NCBI GenBank assembly: GCA_033439265.1 | Contig: JAVTVX010000009.1 | Location: 12,675,109 to 12,739,108 of the forward strand | Length of the DNA: 64,000 nucleotides | Source of the DNA: Dillenia suffruticosa | Lineage: Eukaryota > Streptophyta > Magnoliopsida > Dilleniales > Dilleniaceae | Reading direction: 5' to 3' | Part shown: piece by piece, positions 10,851-22,700 of the stretch | Layout: each line of letters opens with the position of its first letter | How positions within the stretch are numbered: the stretch's first letter is position 1 | Position numbers and translations under genes: made by a program | The notes under the pieces: generated by a model | The model's input: the letters and a program-made list of their open reading frames with translations, nothing else | The model's database searches: none | Told to the model about the DNA's origin: nothing

Positions 10851-13800
10851 TATACAATTTAGAAAAAGGTAGGAGACAAGGTACTATTCAAACATAGTGG
10901 TGTTTGACTTATTACAATTAAATCAATGGTGGAAGTTGGATGGAGAAAATGTAGAAAATCTTAAGCTATTAGATTAGTTGGTTGGGAGACAAGGTATTAA
11001 TGAAGCAATTAATAAAGCTTGACTTGTGGGACTTGAGAAATAGAGTGTAGTGAGAGAACAAGAACCAAACAATTCTTCTTCATCCTCAAAACCATGAGGC
11101 ATCCAAGGAAGAACCAAGAAACTCCATCTTCTTCTTCTTCTTCTACCTCCATGACCGAGAACTTGTCTTGAAGGGAGATTTGATTTCTCCAAACAACAAA
11201 CCAATGTTTTTACATAAATTAATTCCTCACAAACCCTAGTATAACATATCCAAAAATTGGGAGGAAATGAGAAGTCTAACCAAGTGGATCTAGAGAGAAA
11301 CTAAAAGCTTCAAGGAGGTAAGAAATTCTGCACTTGCTGAATTCTTTTTGAGGGCTTCATATGAATGCTTGAATGTGATATTTTGAGCACGATTCTATAA
11401 CCTAGAGCCTAAGTGGAACCTATTAGAACATGAGGAATGAGTGCAGAAAAAATCTGAACCTTACTTGTCCAAGAAATTAAATGAAAACTTCAGAAATTTA
11501 TGCAAATAGGACATTCTGGCTATACTGTGATATTTTGGTCATAATATTTTTTGCACAAAGGCAAACTGAGCTAGGTAATTTCAGGTGAAACTAGACTCAC
11601 AGAGCTTTAAAATGAGATATGATTCGTTGTATTCGGATGAGAATTAGATTTATTATGATTTTTCAAATTTAAGTATTTTGCATAGAAATTTCTGTTCTGT
11701 CCTGCTTTAACTCTGTTTTTGTCCATGAATTAGTCTCTATTTTGAGATATTTTATGGTCTGAATTAGCAAATGATCCAGTTATATAATTTGTAGATCTAG
11801 ATCTTATCTTTCCAACGAGATAAGAATCACCTTAATCCGATTTCTGTGTCAAAAGTTATGGCAATTTTCCTGAAAACTCGACAGAAGGTTGTTATGTTTC
11901 GAACCTTAAGAACAGTGTATAAAAACGAACCTCTTTTAGTCCTAATTTGGGCAATTGCAAACAATAAAAGTTGTAGATATCTCTCTTAGCTACAACATGT
12001 TAACATTTCAGCCAATTCACACAAGGGAATCAAACGTTACACCCATTTTACTAAAGAGGTGTAGACAGAAATTCTGTTTTCCAATTGAAACCTGCCTATT
12101 CTGATCATGATCCATTTCAACCTTCCTTCTAGGCACAATTGAAAGAAACTCAAAACATGAAAGTCGTAGGCAACTAGCTTGGGTATGACATGTTAAATTC
12201 CATTAAGTTTGGATATATAGTGAAAGTTATGGCTTTTGCACTAAAATGGGACTGAATCTAAATTTAGAATGCAACAGAAACAAAATGAGGATTTCTGGAA
12301 ATTTTGTGATATAATTTTAAGAAAGTGTATAACATGAAAGTTTAGGTCGTAAAATTACCTACAACATATCAAACTTTCGCCTAATTTGGACTAATATATA
12401 AAACGTTATGCAAATTTTCGTAGGACTCCAGAAAGTGGCATCAAAGTGGAGAATTATGTGTGAACTTGTTAGGTGACTTTTGCCTAAGCCGTTAAAGATA
12501 ACTCATTATATCGCAATTACGGTTCATTTGAGAGTGTTATACCCTCCCTATTACAGTGAGTAAGACTCTAATTTCATGCATGAAAAGTGAAACTTGATTT
12601 TTGTCATGTTTTCAACAAAATATGTTTTTGATATGTATGACTCGTCGTATGCCACTAGATTTCGAATTTGTTTTGTGACTATTGGAGTGTCGTGAACTCA
12701 TTTTTCTATGAATATGCATCTATAAATTTGATTCAACTAAAATGGTGCCATGTTTTACGATTTTCACATATTAAATTTCATATGACCCAATATGGCATAT
12801 TTATTGAGTATTATGGTTTCTATATCATGGATTTGGGGTTGTGTGGCCATGGGATAACTGTTATGATATGATTTCATTCCGAGAGGACGAACGTAGCTAC
12901 GGGAGACGTTTGTTATGGCGATGTGTATGCATCTGGGTACACTTCACGCGGAGGTACCCGCAAACGTCCAGTATATGGATATAGGTGTGGCCAATTGAAC
13001 ACGTAAGGGGGAGGATATGTATGACGCCACTGTCTAGCATCAGGCGGGATCCTATACGTGATCCGATCTGTGTATGAGCTAGCCTCAGTGAAGCTCATGG
13101 CCAATGTCGGGATAGAGAATAACTTTTAAACATTTATGCATAATAAAACCCCCGATACGCTTGTACTTGGTCATGGTTGACCTTTGCCAAGATCATATTC
13201 GGTTTACTCTAAAAATATTTGATTTTGAATCAATACATATATATATGATACTGTGTGATGGACTAGATGATTTTATTTTACTGAACATACCATATTTTAC
13301 TGCGAAATGTGAATTATTGTTTACGAATAATCATATTTGATACTCCAATGGTTCACACACAAACTATTTATACTTGATATTGATCCCCTCACTCACTAGG
13401 TATCTCTCTTGATACTCACTCCTTTCATTTCCTTTCTCAGATAGGGTTATTGTGATAGAGCGACGCGTCGGGTTCTAGACGTCTTTTGTCATGTATTTGC
13501 GGATTTACGTATTCACTATGGTGAGATCTAAATTTCATTTGAAATATGAAATCTGTATTGTATATCGACCCTGCGAAGTCTTAATATTAAGGTCTATAGA
13601 TTGACATGTACATTTTATGGGAGAACTGCATAAATTGTTGACATTTATTTGTTAAACTCTCATATTGGCTCATTACACTGCATTGAGGCACTTGAAAGCA
13701 TTTAACCTCTTAACTTGGGAATTTGTTGTATACATGCATAAAATTTTAGGGCCGTTTGGTGTGGTAGCTACTCATGCTCTAGTTGGATATGACAGTAGAG

Positions 13801-14071
13801 GTCTGTGGCTAGGACTGTTAGTGTTCATGATAGCCTTGCGTTGTCCTGGTTTGTATGCTGTGGATTGATTGGTATTATACGAATGTGGTTGATTTGTTGT
13901 GAAACTGGGTTGACCCGTTCATTTAGGTGGCAGGATAATCATTCAATATACAGATTGGTTTGTACATTGGAGATCTCTGAAATATGTGGAGATTTTGCCT
14001 GATTTTCTATAGAATGTAGCTGACATCCAGGACAATGGGCTACTGTTCACGACCCCGATTCAGGGCGTGAC
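10851..14071 (+). mobile_element. Solo or truncated Ty3/gypsy LTR
   Basis: The last 1.4 kb (about 12640-14071) aligns by eye with the 5' LTR at 59930-61417. Shared blocks include TTTTGTGAC..TTGGAGTGTC, GTAGCTACG, the GGAGGTA-CCGC block, TCTAGCA-CAGGCGGG, GGCCAA..TCGGG, CTCATGCTCTAGTTGG followed by GACAGTAGAGGTCTGT, and the terminal GTTCACGA-CCCG..GGGCGTGACA. It ends in CA at 14071. The next bases lack the primer-binding site that follows the right-hand LTR, so this is a solo LTR or a truncated element. The left boundary is uncertain: a CTT-rich stretch near 11125 resembles the start of the right-hand LTR, but I could not identify a TG terminus. The frames inside are not genes. Confidence 0.75.
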
Positions 14072-14084
14072 AAATCCTCTCTAC

Positions 14085-14245
14085 TCACACCATAACACCA
14101 CAGTGTTGTTGACGGTGTTATTGACTACAGGTTTTGTGAAATCATCAATTCTAATCAATCCGGGTAGAGGAATTGCATTTCATGTTGTGTGGTGTCCAAA
14201 AATCTATTCAATTTGTATTGTTTTTAATCATCTCCTCCATAGTTC
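14085..14245. repeat. Inverted repeat arm, left
   Basis: Starting at CATAACACCACAGTG, this roughly 150-bp segment is the diverged reverse complement of about 19110-19250. It includes the stretch with CTATTCAATTTGTATTG and CCGGGTAGAGGAATTGCA. The pair flanks repeat copies 2 and 3, so it could be the termini of a larger composite element. Confidence 0.6.
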
Positions 14246-14260
14246 CAAAAGGTAATTATT

Positions 14261-14479
14261 TCATTGTGGATGCATTGTTTCCTCCTCATTCTTTGAACTA
14301 CTTGAAGATGGTGGTGTAGGCTGCATTCGGTGCACAAAAGGATCAAGATTGAATGTCATGAGCTCTAACATTTGTTTGCGGAACACAAATAGGTGTCCTG
14401 TCACAAAGAGAGAAAGAGAGACCCATGTTGAAGAGGAAATGACAAACTGAATAAATGATTTAACTTTAAAGCATAACAT
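14261..14479 (-). pseudogene. Terminal exon-like fragment of repeat copy 2
   Basis: A minus-strand open stretch whose credible part begins after an acceptor (gtgacag) near 14393. It reads KQMLELMTFNLDPFVHRMQP followed by a TPP-SSSSS-K-rich tail ending ETMHPQ and a stop. Copy 3 keeps the same frame and stop with a few substitutions, so the reading frame was probably coding when the copies arose. I do not recognise a domain. A serine-rich tail and no membrane segment are all that can be seen. Confidence 0.4.
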
Positions 14480-15267
14480 CTTTAGAAATAATTACTCATG
14501 GGAAGAGAAAATGATTAGAAAAATGCAAAATAAATTTTTACACTCCTTGCCACATGGGATTGATTTGAATCGAAGATTTCACAAAAAGCAAATTGCTCCT
14601 GCGGTTAATAAAAGTGAATACAAAAGATTATGTGTCAATCTAATCACATATGAATCCTTTTGATGGTCCCAAATTAAACCGCTTTCTTCAGTTATTATGA
14701 TATCAAAAGTAATAGTGGAATTCAACCAAGAATATAATTATATGAAAATGTGTTTCTCAATCCCCTAGTGATGATTTCATATATTAAAATCGCAAATAAA
14801 AGTCACATAGAATCCCGATAAAAAACATAAAAAAGAAATTACAAAAGAGGGCAATTGTAAAAGGAATAAAATGTATAAAAAAAATTGTAAATAAAATTCT
14901 TGTTTTCTTACCTGAATATTATATCTGGTTCACATGAAAAAACACTCGTTTGAGAGTCAGATAGACATAATTTTCTATCTTTTAACTCCTGCCTTTATCC
15001 ATCAAAAAAATTTCTCCCTTCTAAGGATTAAAATTTTTCATTATTTGAAAATGTCCTTCGCAACAATCCCAAGTATTCATAGAGAGAACCCTAGTTATTC
15101 ACAGAGAGAGATTATTGACACTTTGCAGAGGGCAAGAGAGATGATGATGATTGACACTTTGTAGAGGGCTGAGAGAAATGATGATGAACACCAGGGGAGA
15201 TAATGATGAAAATTTGGCTAGAGTGGCAAAGGATGCGGCCATTGAGATATGATGCTACCTAAGAGTT

Positions 15268-15276
15268 TTATTTATA
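15268..15276 (-). promoter_or_regulatory. TATA box of gene-like repeat copy 2
   Basis: Minus-strand CTATAAATA, about 355 bases upstream of the exon-like segment that ends at 14912. The surrounding CCCATG..GGACCACTATAAATA is conserved in copy 1. Copy 3 lacks it because of a deletion. Confidence 0.4.
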
Positions 15277-16440
15277 GTGGTCCAACATGGGAAGCAATGA
15301 CTCTTCACAAAACCCTATTTTTTCAACAAACTTTTATCCTTTTTTTTTTACTTCTATATATTTCAAGTTTTATATAGTAAAATAAAAAATCTTTTGGTGA
15401 TATTTTGATGAAAAATAATTATCATGTAATTTTTTATATGCATTCTAATACAATATTAATATATATAAATTTTTCAAAATAGTTTGGACTCTTTTTAACT
15501 TAATTAATAACAACATTCCCAACTGTAAAAAAATAAAATAAAATAAAATAAAATTTAAAAGATCCTGCGCTATTCGTCTATCCATTATTTCTTAAAGGAT
15601 TAAACTTAATTTATTATCATTATTTCTCTCAAATTGGTAAGATCTTGCAAGTAATCTAAACAACGGTAACAATTAAATATTTTTTGTAATTAAGCTGAAT
15701 CTATAAGAAATATTTCATCTAGCCCAATGTATAATGACTATCACTCAATTCTAAAAATAATAATAATAATAATAATTAGACTAGGAAACAACTAAAAAAA
15801 AGACTTGTGACCCGGTGACGATCGCCATTGTGGAACTTGATTCAAACGAGTTAGTAACGTTGCTTACATCGGAGCTAAACCGCATCATCCTGTCTATCAT
15901 ATCATAGGAGAGTGTCAACAATTAATGAGGAAGGCTACGGTTCAATCCATGTCCTTTATCCCACGTGAAGATAATAGATGTGCATACATATTAGGTTGTT
16001 TTGGGCATTCAATGTCTCATGATATTCATGATTTGTTGTCCAATATTCAATATCTATGGAATTTATGGTTATCAAAAGTCAAATCTTAATGAATCCAAGA
16101 GCAGTTACCCCATGGATATCAAATGAACTGAAATCAAATTTTGACAACAGAATTTGAATTGCCAGAATTTGAATGTATCCAATGCAACAATAGCCAATTC
16201 CATGATTATTAATACTCATTAGGGATGATAGAAAAGGAAAACCACAACATTTCCCAAATACCAACACATAGGAAAGTTGTAACTTGCTATTTGAATATTC
16301 TATTTCACATCGGATAAAAGAAATTAATAGAGCTATGTAATTATGTGAAATTTTTATTAAAAATAATGGCATTTTACTTTCATAAATTAATACAACTAAT
16401 CCGTGAATTTCCCATAATTATAATTATTGGAAAACTCTGA

Positions 16441-16658
16441 TATAATGTTAAAAGCTAATTGTTAACTAGAGGAGTCGACATATAAGCTTGATATGTAGGG
16501 TAACGCAATGTGGGACTCAATAGTGATTTTGCAAATTATATTAGAAATTTCACATAATTCAAGGGTGAAAATGTTCGATTAAATTTCTTCGCTATAATTT
16601 TTATTAGCTCATACTATAATTAGCGTAATTTTTATTTGTGCTAAACTAGAAAAGGGCT

Positions 16659-16695
<37 letters not shown>

Positions 16696-16900
16696 CTTTT
16701 CCAAATGTATTCTATATGAATCATAGAGTTGGCTCTCCCCTTCCCATCCCATCCCCATAACAATAATACAAATGATTTGATAAAATGAGGGCAGAATGAT
16801 TGAATGCCAAATGAGAGCAGTATCTTAACATATAAAAAGTAATACAAGCCATTTCCATTTGATATTTTCTTACATTATTGACAATATTTGGAATATATAC

Positions 16901-16947
<47 letters not shown>

Positions 16948-17159
16948 ATTAAGGAAAAGTTATCTGATTTACAAAAAGGCAAAAGAGATTGTAACTGAAA
17001 TTCAATCACGCATTAATGAGGCGTCATGGTATAAGAGATGGAGTTATGATTGTTTGATTAAAGTTAGTCTAAAAATCACTCAAAATGAGTAGACAATGAC
17101 CTACTTGGTGATAATAAAAAACTATTCTAACACACTACAAGAAACTAGACCAATTAGTT
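16441..17159. other. Spacer with CT and TA microsatellites
   Basis: Holds a (CT)n tract at about 16662-16690 and a (TA)n tract at about 16898-16943. No gene is seen. The reading frames across the repeats (for example a 77-codon frame starting at 16859) are artefacts of the microsatellites. Confidence 0.6.
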
Positions 17160-18550
17160 CTCTTTCCTAAGGTATTAATCCAGGTGGAGGAGTTGCACTT
17201 CATTGTGGATGCATTGTTTCCTCCACGTTCTTTGAACTACTTGAAGATGGTGGTGTAGGCTGTATTCGCTGCACAAAAAGATCAAGATTGAATGCCATGA
17301 GTTCCAACATTTGTTTGCAAACTATCAAACAGGTGTCGAGAGAGAGAGAGAGAGAGAGAGAATCCCATGTTGAAGAGGAAATGACAAACTGAATAAATGA
17401 TTTACGTAACGATTTAACCTTATAGCATAACCTCTTTAGAAACAATTACTCATTGGAAGAGGAAATGATTAAAAAAATACAAACTTAATAAATTTTTACG
17501 GTCCTTGTCACATGGGATTTATTTGACTTGAAGATTTCACCAAAAGCTAATTGCTCTTGCCGTTAATAAAAGAGAATAGAGAAGATTATGTGTCTTTCTT
17601 TAGAGATTGTGATATCAAAAGTAACAGTGGAATTTAACCAACAATATAATTATATGAAAATGCACAATCCCCTGGTGTTGATTTGACATATTAATTGCAA
17701 ATGAAATACACATAGGAGACTGATAAAAAGTATAAAAAAAATTACGAAAAAGGGCAATTGTAAAGGGAATAAAATGTATAAAAAAAATTGTAAATAAAAT
17801 TCTTGTTTTCTTACCTGAATATCATTTCTGGTTCACGTGAAAAAACACTCGCTTGTGAGTTAGATAAACATAATTCTTTATCTTTCAACTCCTCCATTTA
17901 TCCAAAAAAAAATTTTAAAAAAATTATCTCTACAAAAGATCAAAATCTATTCATTATTTGAAGATGCCCTTCACAACAATCCCAGATATTCATAGAGAGA
18001 ACCTCATCACAGAGAGTGATGATTGACACTTTGCGGAGGGCCGAGGGAGATGATGATGATTGATGCTTTGCAGAGGGTTGAGAGAAAAGGTGATGAATAC
18101 CGGGAGAGATGATGATGTAATTTTCCATATGCATTCTAATACAGTAATAACATACAAAAATTTCAAAATAATTCAAACTCTTCTTTTACCTAAATTATTA
18201 ACAATATTCCTAATTGTAAAACAAATGTTTAAAAAGATCCTACCATGTTCGTCTAATCGTTATTTCTTAAATATTTGAACTTAATTTATTATCATTATTT
18301 TTCTAAAATTGGTAAGATCTTGCAAGTAATTAAACTATGGTAACAATTAAATATTTTTTGTAATTAAACTGAATCTATAAGAAATATTTCTTCTAACCCA
18401 ATGTATAACGACTAGCACTCGATTCTTAAAACAACTTAAAAAAAAAAAACTTGTGACCTAGTTAACGTTAAGATTAAGATGTTTCAAAATGGTTAAGATT
18501 AAGATGTTTCAAAATGACAAAGAATGTTAAGGACAATACAAGGCAAACAC
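17160..18550 (-). repeat. Gene-like repeat, copy 3 (intact first exon, TATA region deleted)
   Basis: Minus-strand copy with the best first exon: ATG at 17897-17895, peptide starting MEELKDKELCLSNSQASVFS and running 27 codons plus two bases to a CAG|gtaag donor at 17815/17814. The terminal exon-like piece ends ETMHPQ at 17200. A CT microsatellite (about 17339-17360) replaces the acceptor seen in copy 2, so splicing there would fail. Compared with copies 1 and 2, about 250 bases are missing at about 18116-18120, including the TATA box. The coding part and the promoter are therefore never intact together in any one copy. Confidence 0.6.
17815..17897 (-). pseudogene. First exon-like fragment of repeat copy 3
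   Basis: 83 bases from ATG to a consensus splice donor, about 27 charged and polar residues ending SREPEMIF. Related but damaged versions sit in copy 1 (stop codon, lost donor) and copy 2 (lost start). No family is recognised. It is listed as a pseudogene because promoter and acceptor are missing. Confidence 0.4.
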
Positions 18551-18899
18551 AATAAATAATTTTGATCTTTGAAACTTACGGTTTTTCTGATTTGATTCTA
18601 ATTTTTTTGTTCTCAATTCATTCATCTAAGTTGAGAATCTATTTTATTTCTCAACTATCAAATTTAATCAACTTTATATTTATTTGGTCCAAAATTTAAT
18701 TTACTAGTTTTAATCAAACAAAAAAAATATATTTTTTTAAATCATAAAAATTACAAAAATACATACACCCATAAAAATTTAAATACTAGATCTCAAGAAT
18801 TCATGAAATTTCAAATATTAGATCTTGAGATCTTAAAAAATATATTGAGTAAGAACTTTTTATCATTTTGGTGTTTGTACAATGGTATCAAACAAAATA
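18551..18899. other. AT-rich spacer
   Basis: Low-complexity AT-rich sequence with no gene. An 18-base phrase (GGTTAAGATTAAGATGTT) is partly duplicated at about 18465-18515. Confidence 0.5.
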
Positions 18900-19109
18900 C
18901 ATAGAATATTGACATGTGTCAATATTCAATACCTATAGAATTTATGGTTATTAAATCTGGAGGGTATCAAATCTTAACGAGCCCAAAGGCAGCCGCCTTG
19001 TGGGTATTAAATCAACTGAAATCAATTTTTGATAAAAAAATTTGGATTGTCAGAATTTGAACGTATCCAATCCAACAATAATCAATTCCATATGTATTAA
19101 GTATTAAGG
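18900..19109. repeat. Partial copy of the left-flank repeat
   Basis: Aligns by eye with 16030-16215, in the same orientation. Shared phrases include GAATTTATGGTTAT, AACTGAAATCAA and CCAATTCCAT-like sequence. It is an isolated fragment next to the right inverted arm. Confidence 0.5.
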
Positions 19110-19255
19110 AGATATTAACAAGAACAAATTGAATAGATTGATTTTTGGGCACCTCACAACATAATGTGCAATTCCTCCACCCGGATTGATTCGAACGGAA
19201 GATTTCACAAACTCCTGCCGTTAATAACACTGTGGTGTTATGAAGCCAATGGAAA
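19110..19255. repeat. Inverted repeat arm, right
   Basis: Diverged reverse complement of about 14085-14245, ending CACTGTGGTGTTATG. It lies about 0.5 kb upstream of the AIP1 start codon, so transposon sequence borders or overlaps the AIP1 promoter. Confidence 0.6.
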
Positions 19256-19770
19256 GATCGGATGTCAATGTAACAATAAAGCCCCCCTAATAAATGAAGC
19301 CCTTTTGATAGTTCGAGAGTGAATCTTTCATTGATTGATGGATAACACTCATACAAGTACTCCTTATGGCCCTCTTTAATATGAAATCTTTTATGTGCTC
19401 CCTCATTGATTATCTTTGATATGATATGATATATATTTTATTATTAAAATGTCAAGATCAAACAAAAAAAATAAAATTAATAGAGTCATAAATTTTTTAT
19501 TTTAATTAAATATTAAATTTAAAATTTAAAAATAAGAAATATAAAGAGTTATCGAATTGGATTAATATGAATATCAATAATCGAAGAAAAAGAATTAATG
19601 CAGGCTACCGGCGTATGACGTGGCAATTTCATGATTCAAATTAGTGGGCAAGCCTACATAACTTCTTTTAACTGGTCATCGTAATACATTGCATGCCCCC
19701 AAACATTCCTTTCTTCAATCACTTCAATTCACTTTGATTTCCATTTCCATCTTCATCGGGAAGCTAAAAA

Positions 19771-22700
19771 ATGGCGGAGCTCTCTGAAACCTATGCATGT
19801 ATGCCATCCACAGAACGCGGAAGGGGAATTCTAATCTCCGGCGATCCCAAATCCAACAACATCCTCTACTCCAATGGCAGATCCGTCATGATTCTCAACC
19901 TCGATAACCCTCTCCAAGTCTCCGTCTACGGCGAACACGGGTATCAGGCAACCGTCGCTCGCTATTCTCCTAATGGTGAGTGGATCGCCTCTGCTGATGT
20001 CTCCGGAACCGTCAGGATTTGGGGTACTCGCAACGATTTTGTCCTCAAGAAGGAATTTAGGGTTTTGTCTGGTCGGATTGACGATCTTCAGTGGTCTCCT
20101 GATGGTATGAGAATCGTTGCTTCTGGTGATGGCAAGGGCAAGTCTTTTGTTCGCGCTTTTATGTGAGTGTTTCTCATCACTGTCTATGCTTTATTAATTA
20201 CGGTCCAAATTTAACAAATCTTACAATTATCAATTATATAATTTTAATGTGCTTCATTTATGTCATGATGTGATTCATGGTAATGGCTGATCAAGTACGT
20301 TAATGGAACAATAAATTTGTACCCAAGGCTTAGAGAATTATGGATCTAAAACTTTCAAATTTAGAAAATGTTGTTACTTGGTATTTAAGACTGAGTTATG
20401 CTGGGTCTTGCCTTAGGTTTTCCTTAATCGTTTGTTGCAAGAACCGGGGCTGTCTGGTCACTTATATACCTTGTTTTTCTATTGCCAATCCTTCACTACC
20501 AAGTGCCATATTTCAGAACATTCTTCAAATGGTATGTCTATTCGAATGTTTACATAATTGAAAGCAGAGCTAGTCCACAAAAATTTTCCCATGGTTTTTT
20601 CTTCATTGTCAACTGTGTGATGGGATCCAGTTCTCAAAGTTATCTCCCTGATAGATTGACACAAAAATAATAGTTATAGTATGATAAGAATTTTGCAGAA
20701 ATAAAAATGTGACTTGGCTTCAAAATGAAAAGTTATTAGTGTTGCCCGATAGCTTAACAAAAAACTGTAAATATTTTGTAAATTCTGACACCTGCCGGTG
20801 TCACAAGATGGGTGGTATGTGCAAGGCTGACAAAAGAATTCACTGTCATTTGATCTCTTTGGCCATTTTTTTGTGAGTTTGGAGACAGAGGAGTTCCAAA
20901 ATGTTTGCAGGGAAGTAAAGGTCTCTTTTTAGCATCATTAGTCTATTATTTAAGATCCTTCCTTTATGGTTCTATTCTGATTTTTATCTTACCAAAATAG
21001 ATGTTGCTAGTTTTCAGTCTTTTTGCCCATCCTTGGGGCTTTCAATTAATTTGCTTTGTTTTCTATCAAAAAGAATTCACTGCCATATGGTTTTGTGCTC
21101 CTTATCTTATGCAAACTCGACTGTGTTGTCTAGTTAACTTTCAGTTTGAAATGAATGGTTTTTGAGGCTAGGACCAGAAAGGACTATGATCCTTTTGTCC
21201 CCAAAAAAATTATTGACCTCATTATGAAGGCTTTTGCAATAAGTACCCTTCTGTCCAGAAAATACTTAGCACCCAAATTATAAGGTCTTTTGTGCCAGGA
21301 AAATTTGGTCATCCAAAATTATGGCAACACTATAAGGATGTCTGCTTTTGAGCTGATATCAACTATATTCCCAATTTTGTCTGCATGTGATCCAACTGAG
21401 GCATGTCATTATGTGCACTGCAACTGTTTAAATTGTGGAATAAATGATGCTTAGTTTTCAACACAGCACCTTGACTAAGGACCTTTGTCATGGCAATGCA
21501 AAGGCCCTGTCATAAGTTCGAAGTAGAGCTACTTTGCTTTGTTAGGATTTAAGAAGCTAATGCAAATGTAGATAGCTAGCTGCTGTTTTTGGAGTCTCTC
21601 TCTATAGATTATTTTCATATGAAAACAAATCCTTATCTTGGAAGACATTTGAATTCTAACCAAAAGATTATTGATAACCCGGAAAGAGTTGTATATCCTA
21701 ATGCGTCATCATAAAAACCATGCTTCTTTTTAGTGGTTTTCTTTCTTTTCTTTTTCTTTTTTTCCCCTTATCACCATTAACATGACCTTTTTTCTTGGTC
21801 AGCAAGAGGAGTTTGAGGAGAGATGGATAGTGTTGTTCCTAACAAACTTGCGTGATTGTTTTGTTGCGCAAACCTGTGATAAGGATTTGCCTCTTGCTTT
21901 TGTGGGAGAACTCAAACCCGGGGACAATTACCTTGTGAAGTTGATAAAGGACATTAGTTGCAAGGACAAAAGAGTCCTTAGGACTGAATATGGAGAAAAT
22001 TTGTAGTTATGTCGCTTTGACGGTTTTAGAAATTAGTGTATTCTTGTTGTGTTCGTAACCGTATTGCCCTCTGAACATGACATGACACTTTGTAACTTAG
22101 AATTATGTAAATTTGACTAACTTTTCATCTCTCTTGGTAGGTGTCACCTGTAGCTGTGCTTCATAGATTTGGAGATATTTGCATTAAAAAACTACTTGTC
22201 ATTTTCATTGTTGCGTTTTTTTAATTATGACGAAAAGGATGAACTCTTAAGAGTTGTTTCTTTACTTAGGAGGCTTCTTGAAAAAGTAATTAATTCGAGA
22301 TGATCTTCAACAGATGGGCATTGATCTGGTTAGTAGATGTATGCTTTGTGAGAAAGAGGTTGAATTGTTAACCATTTGCATCTCCACATCCCTGAGACTC
22401 ATTCGCTCTGGGAGCAGGGTTTTCATTATCTTGCATTATTATAAAGTGACTTCAGGTTTGCGCAAAATAAGTTATGGGTCTGGATTGTAGTGGGTTAAGG
22501 TTTTGTATGGTGAGGAGTTGGATGCTCCCACTAGCTTTGTTTAGTTGGTTTTGAGGGAATATAATTAGAGGATTTTTGTGGGTGTTCAGAAAACTGTTAT
22601 TAGTTTTGTGGGTAAATTTTTGAAGACCTTTCCCTTTTGGTCTTCTTCTATATCTATTCACAGTTGTTTACAGGCTGTTATATTTTGGATTTTTGGCTGA

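Larger units (their letters stand above)
14250..16440 (-). repeat. Gene-like repeat, copy 2 (most complete)
   Basis: Read on the minus strand, the order is TATA box (about 15276-15268), a leader, an exon-like piece that ends at 14912 with CAG followed by gtaag, an intron-like stretch, then an acceptor (gtgacag) and a last exon-like piece. That last piece ends in QPTPPSSSSSKNEEETMHPQ and a stop at 14261. The last-exon peptide is nearly identical in copy 3, differing at only a few residues. The first exon here has lost the ATG-GAG start seen in copy 3. Right of the TATA box the repeat continues through 16035-16430, matching 18910-19090 and copy 1. The protein is unrecognised; this may be a captured gene fragment or a small decayed gene family. 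Confidence 0.6.

Noticed and set aside
16859-17092. 77-codon frame across a TA repeat
   Set aside because: Peptide is mostly I/Y/H from the (TA)n tract; a microsatellite artefact.
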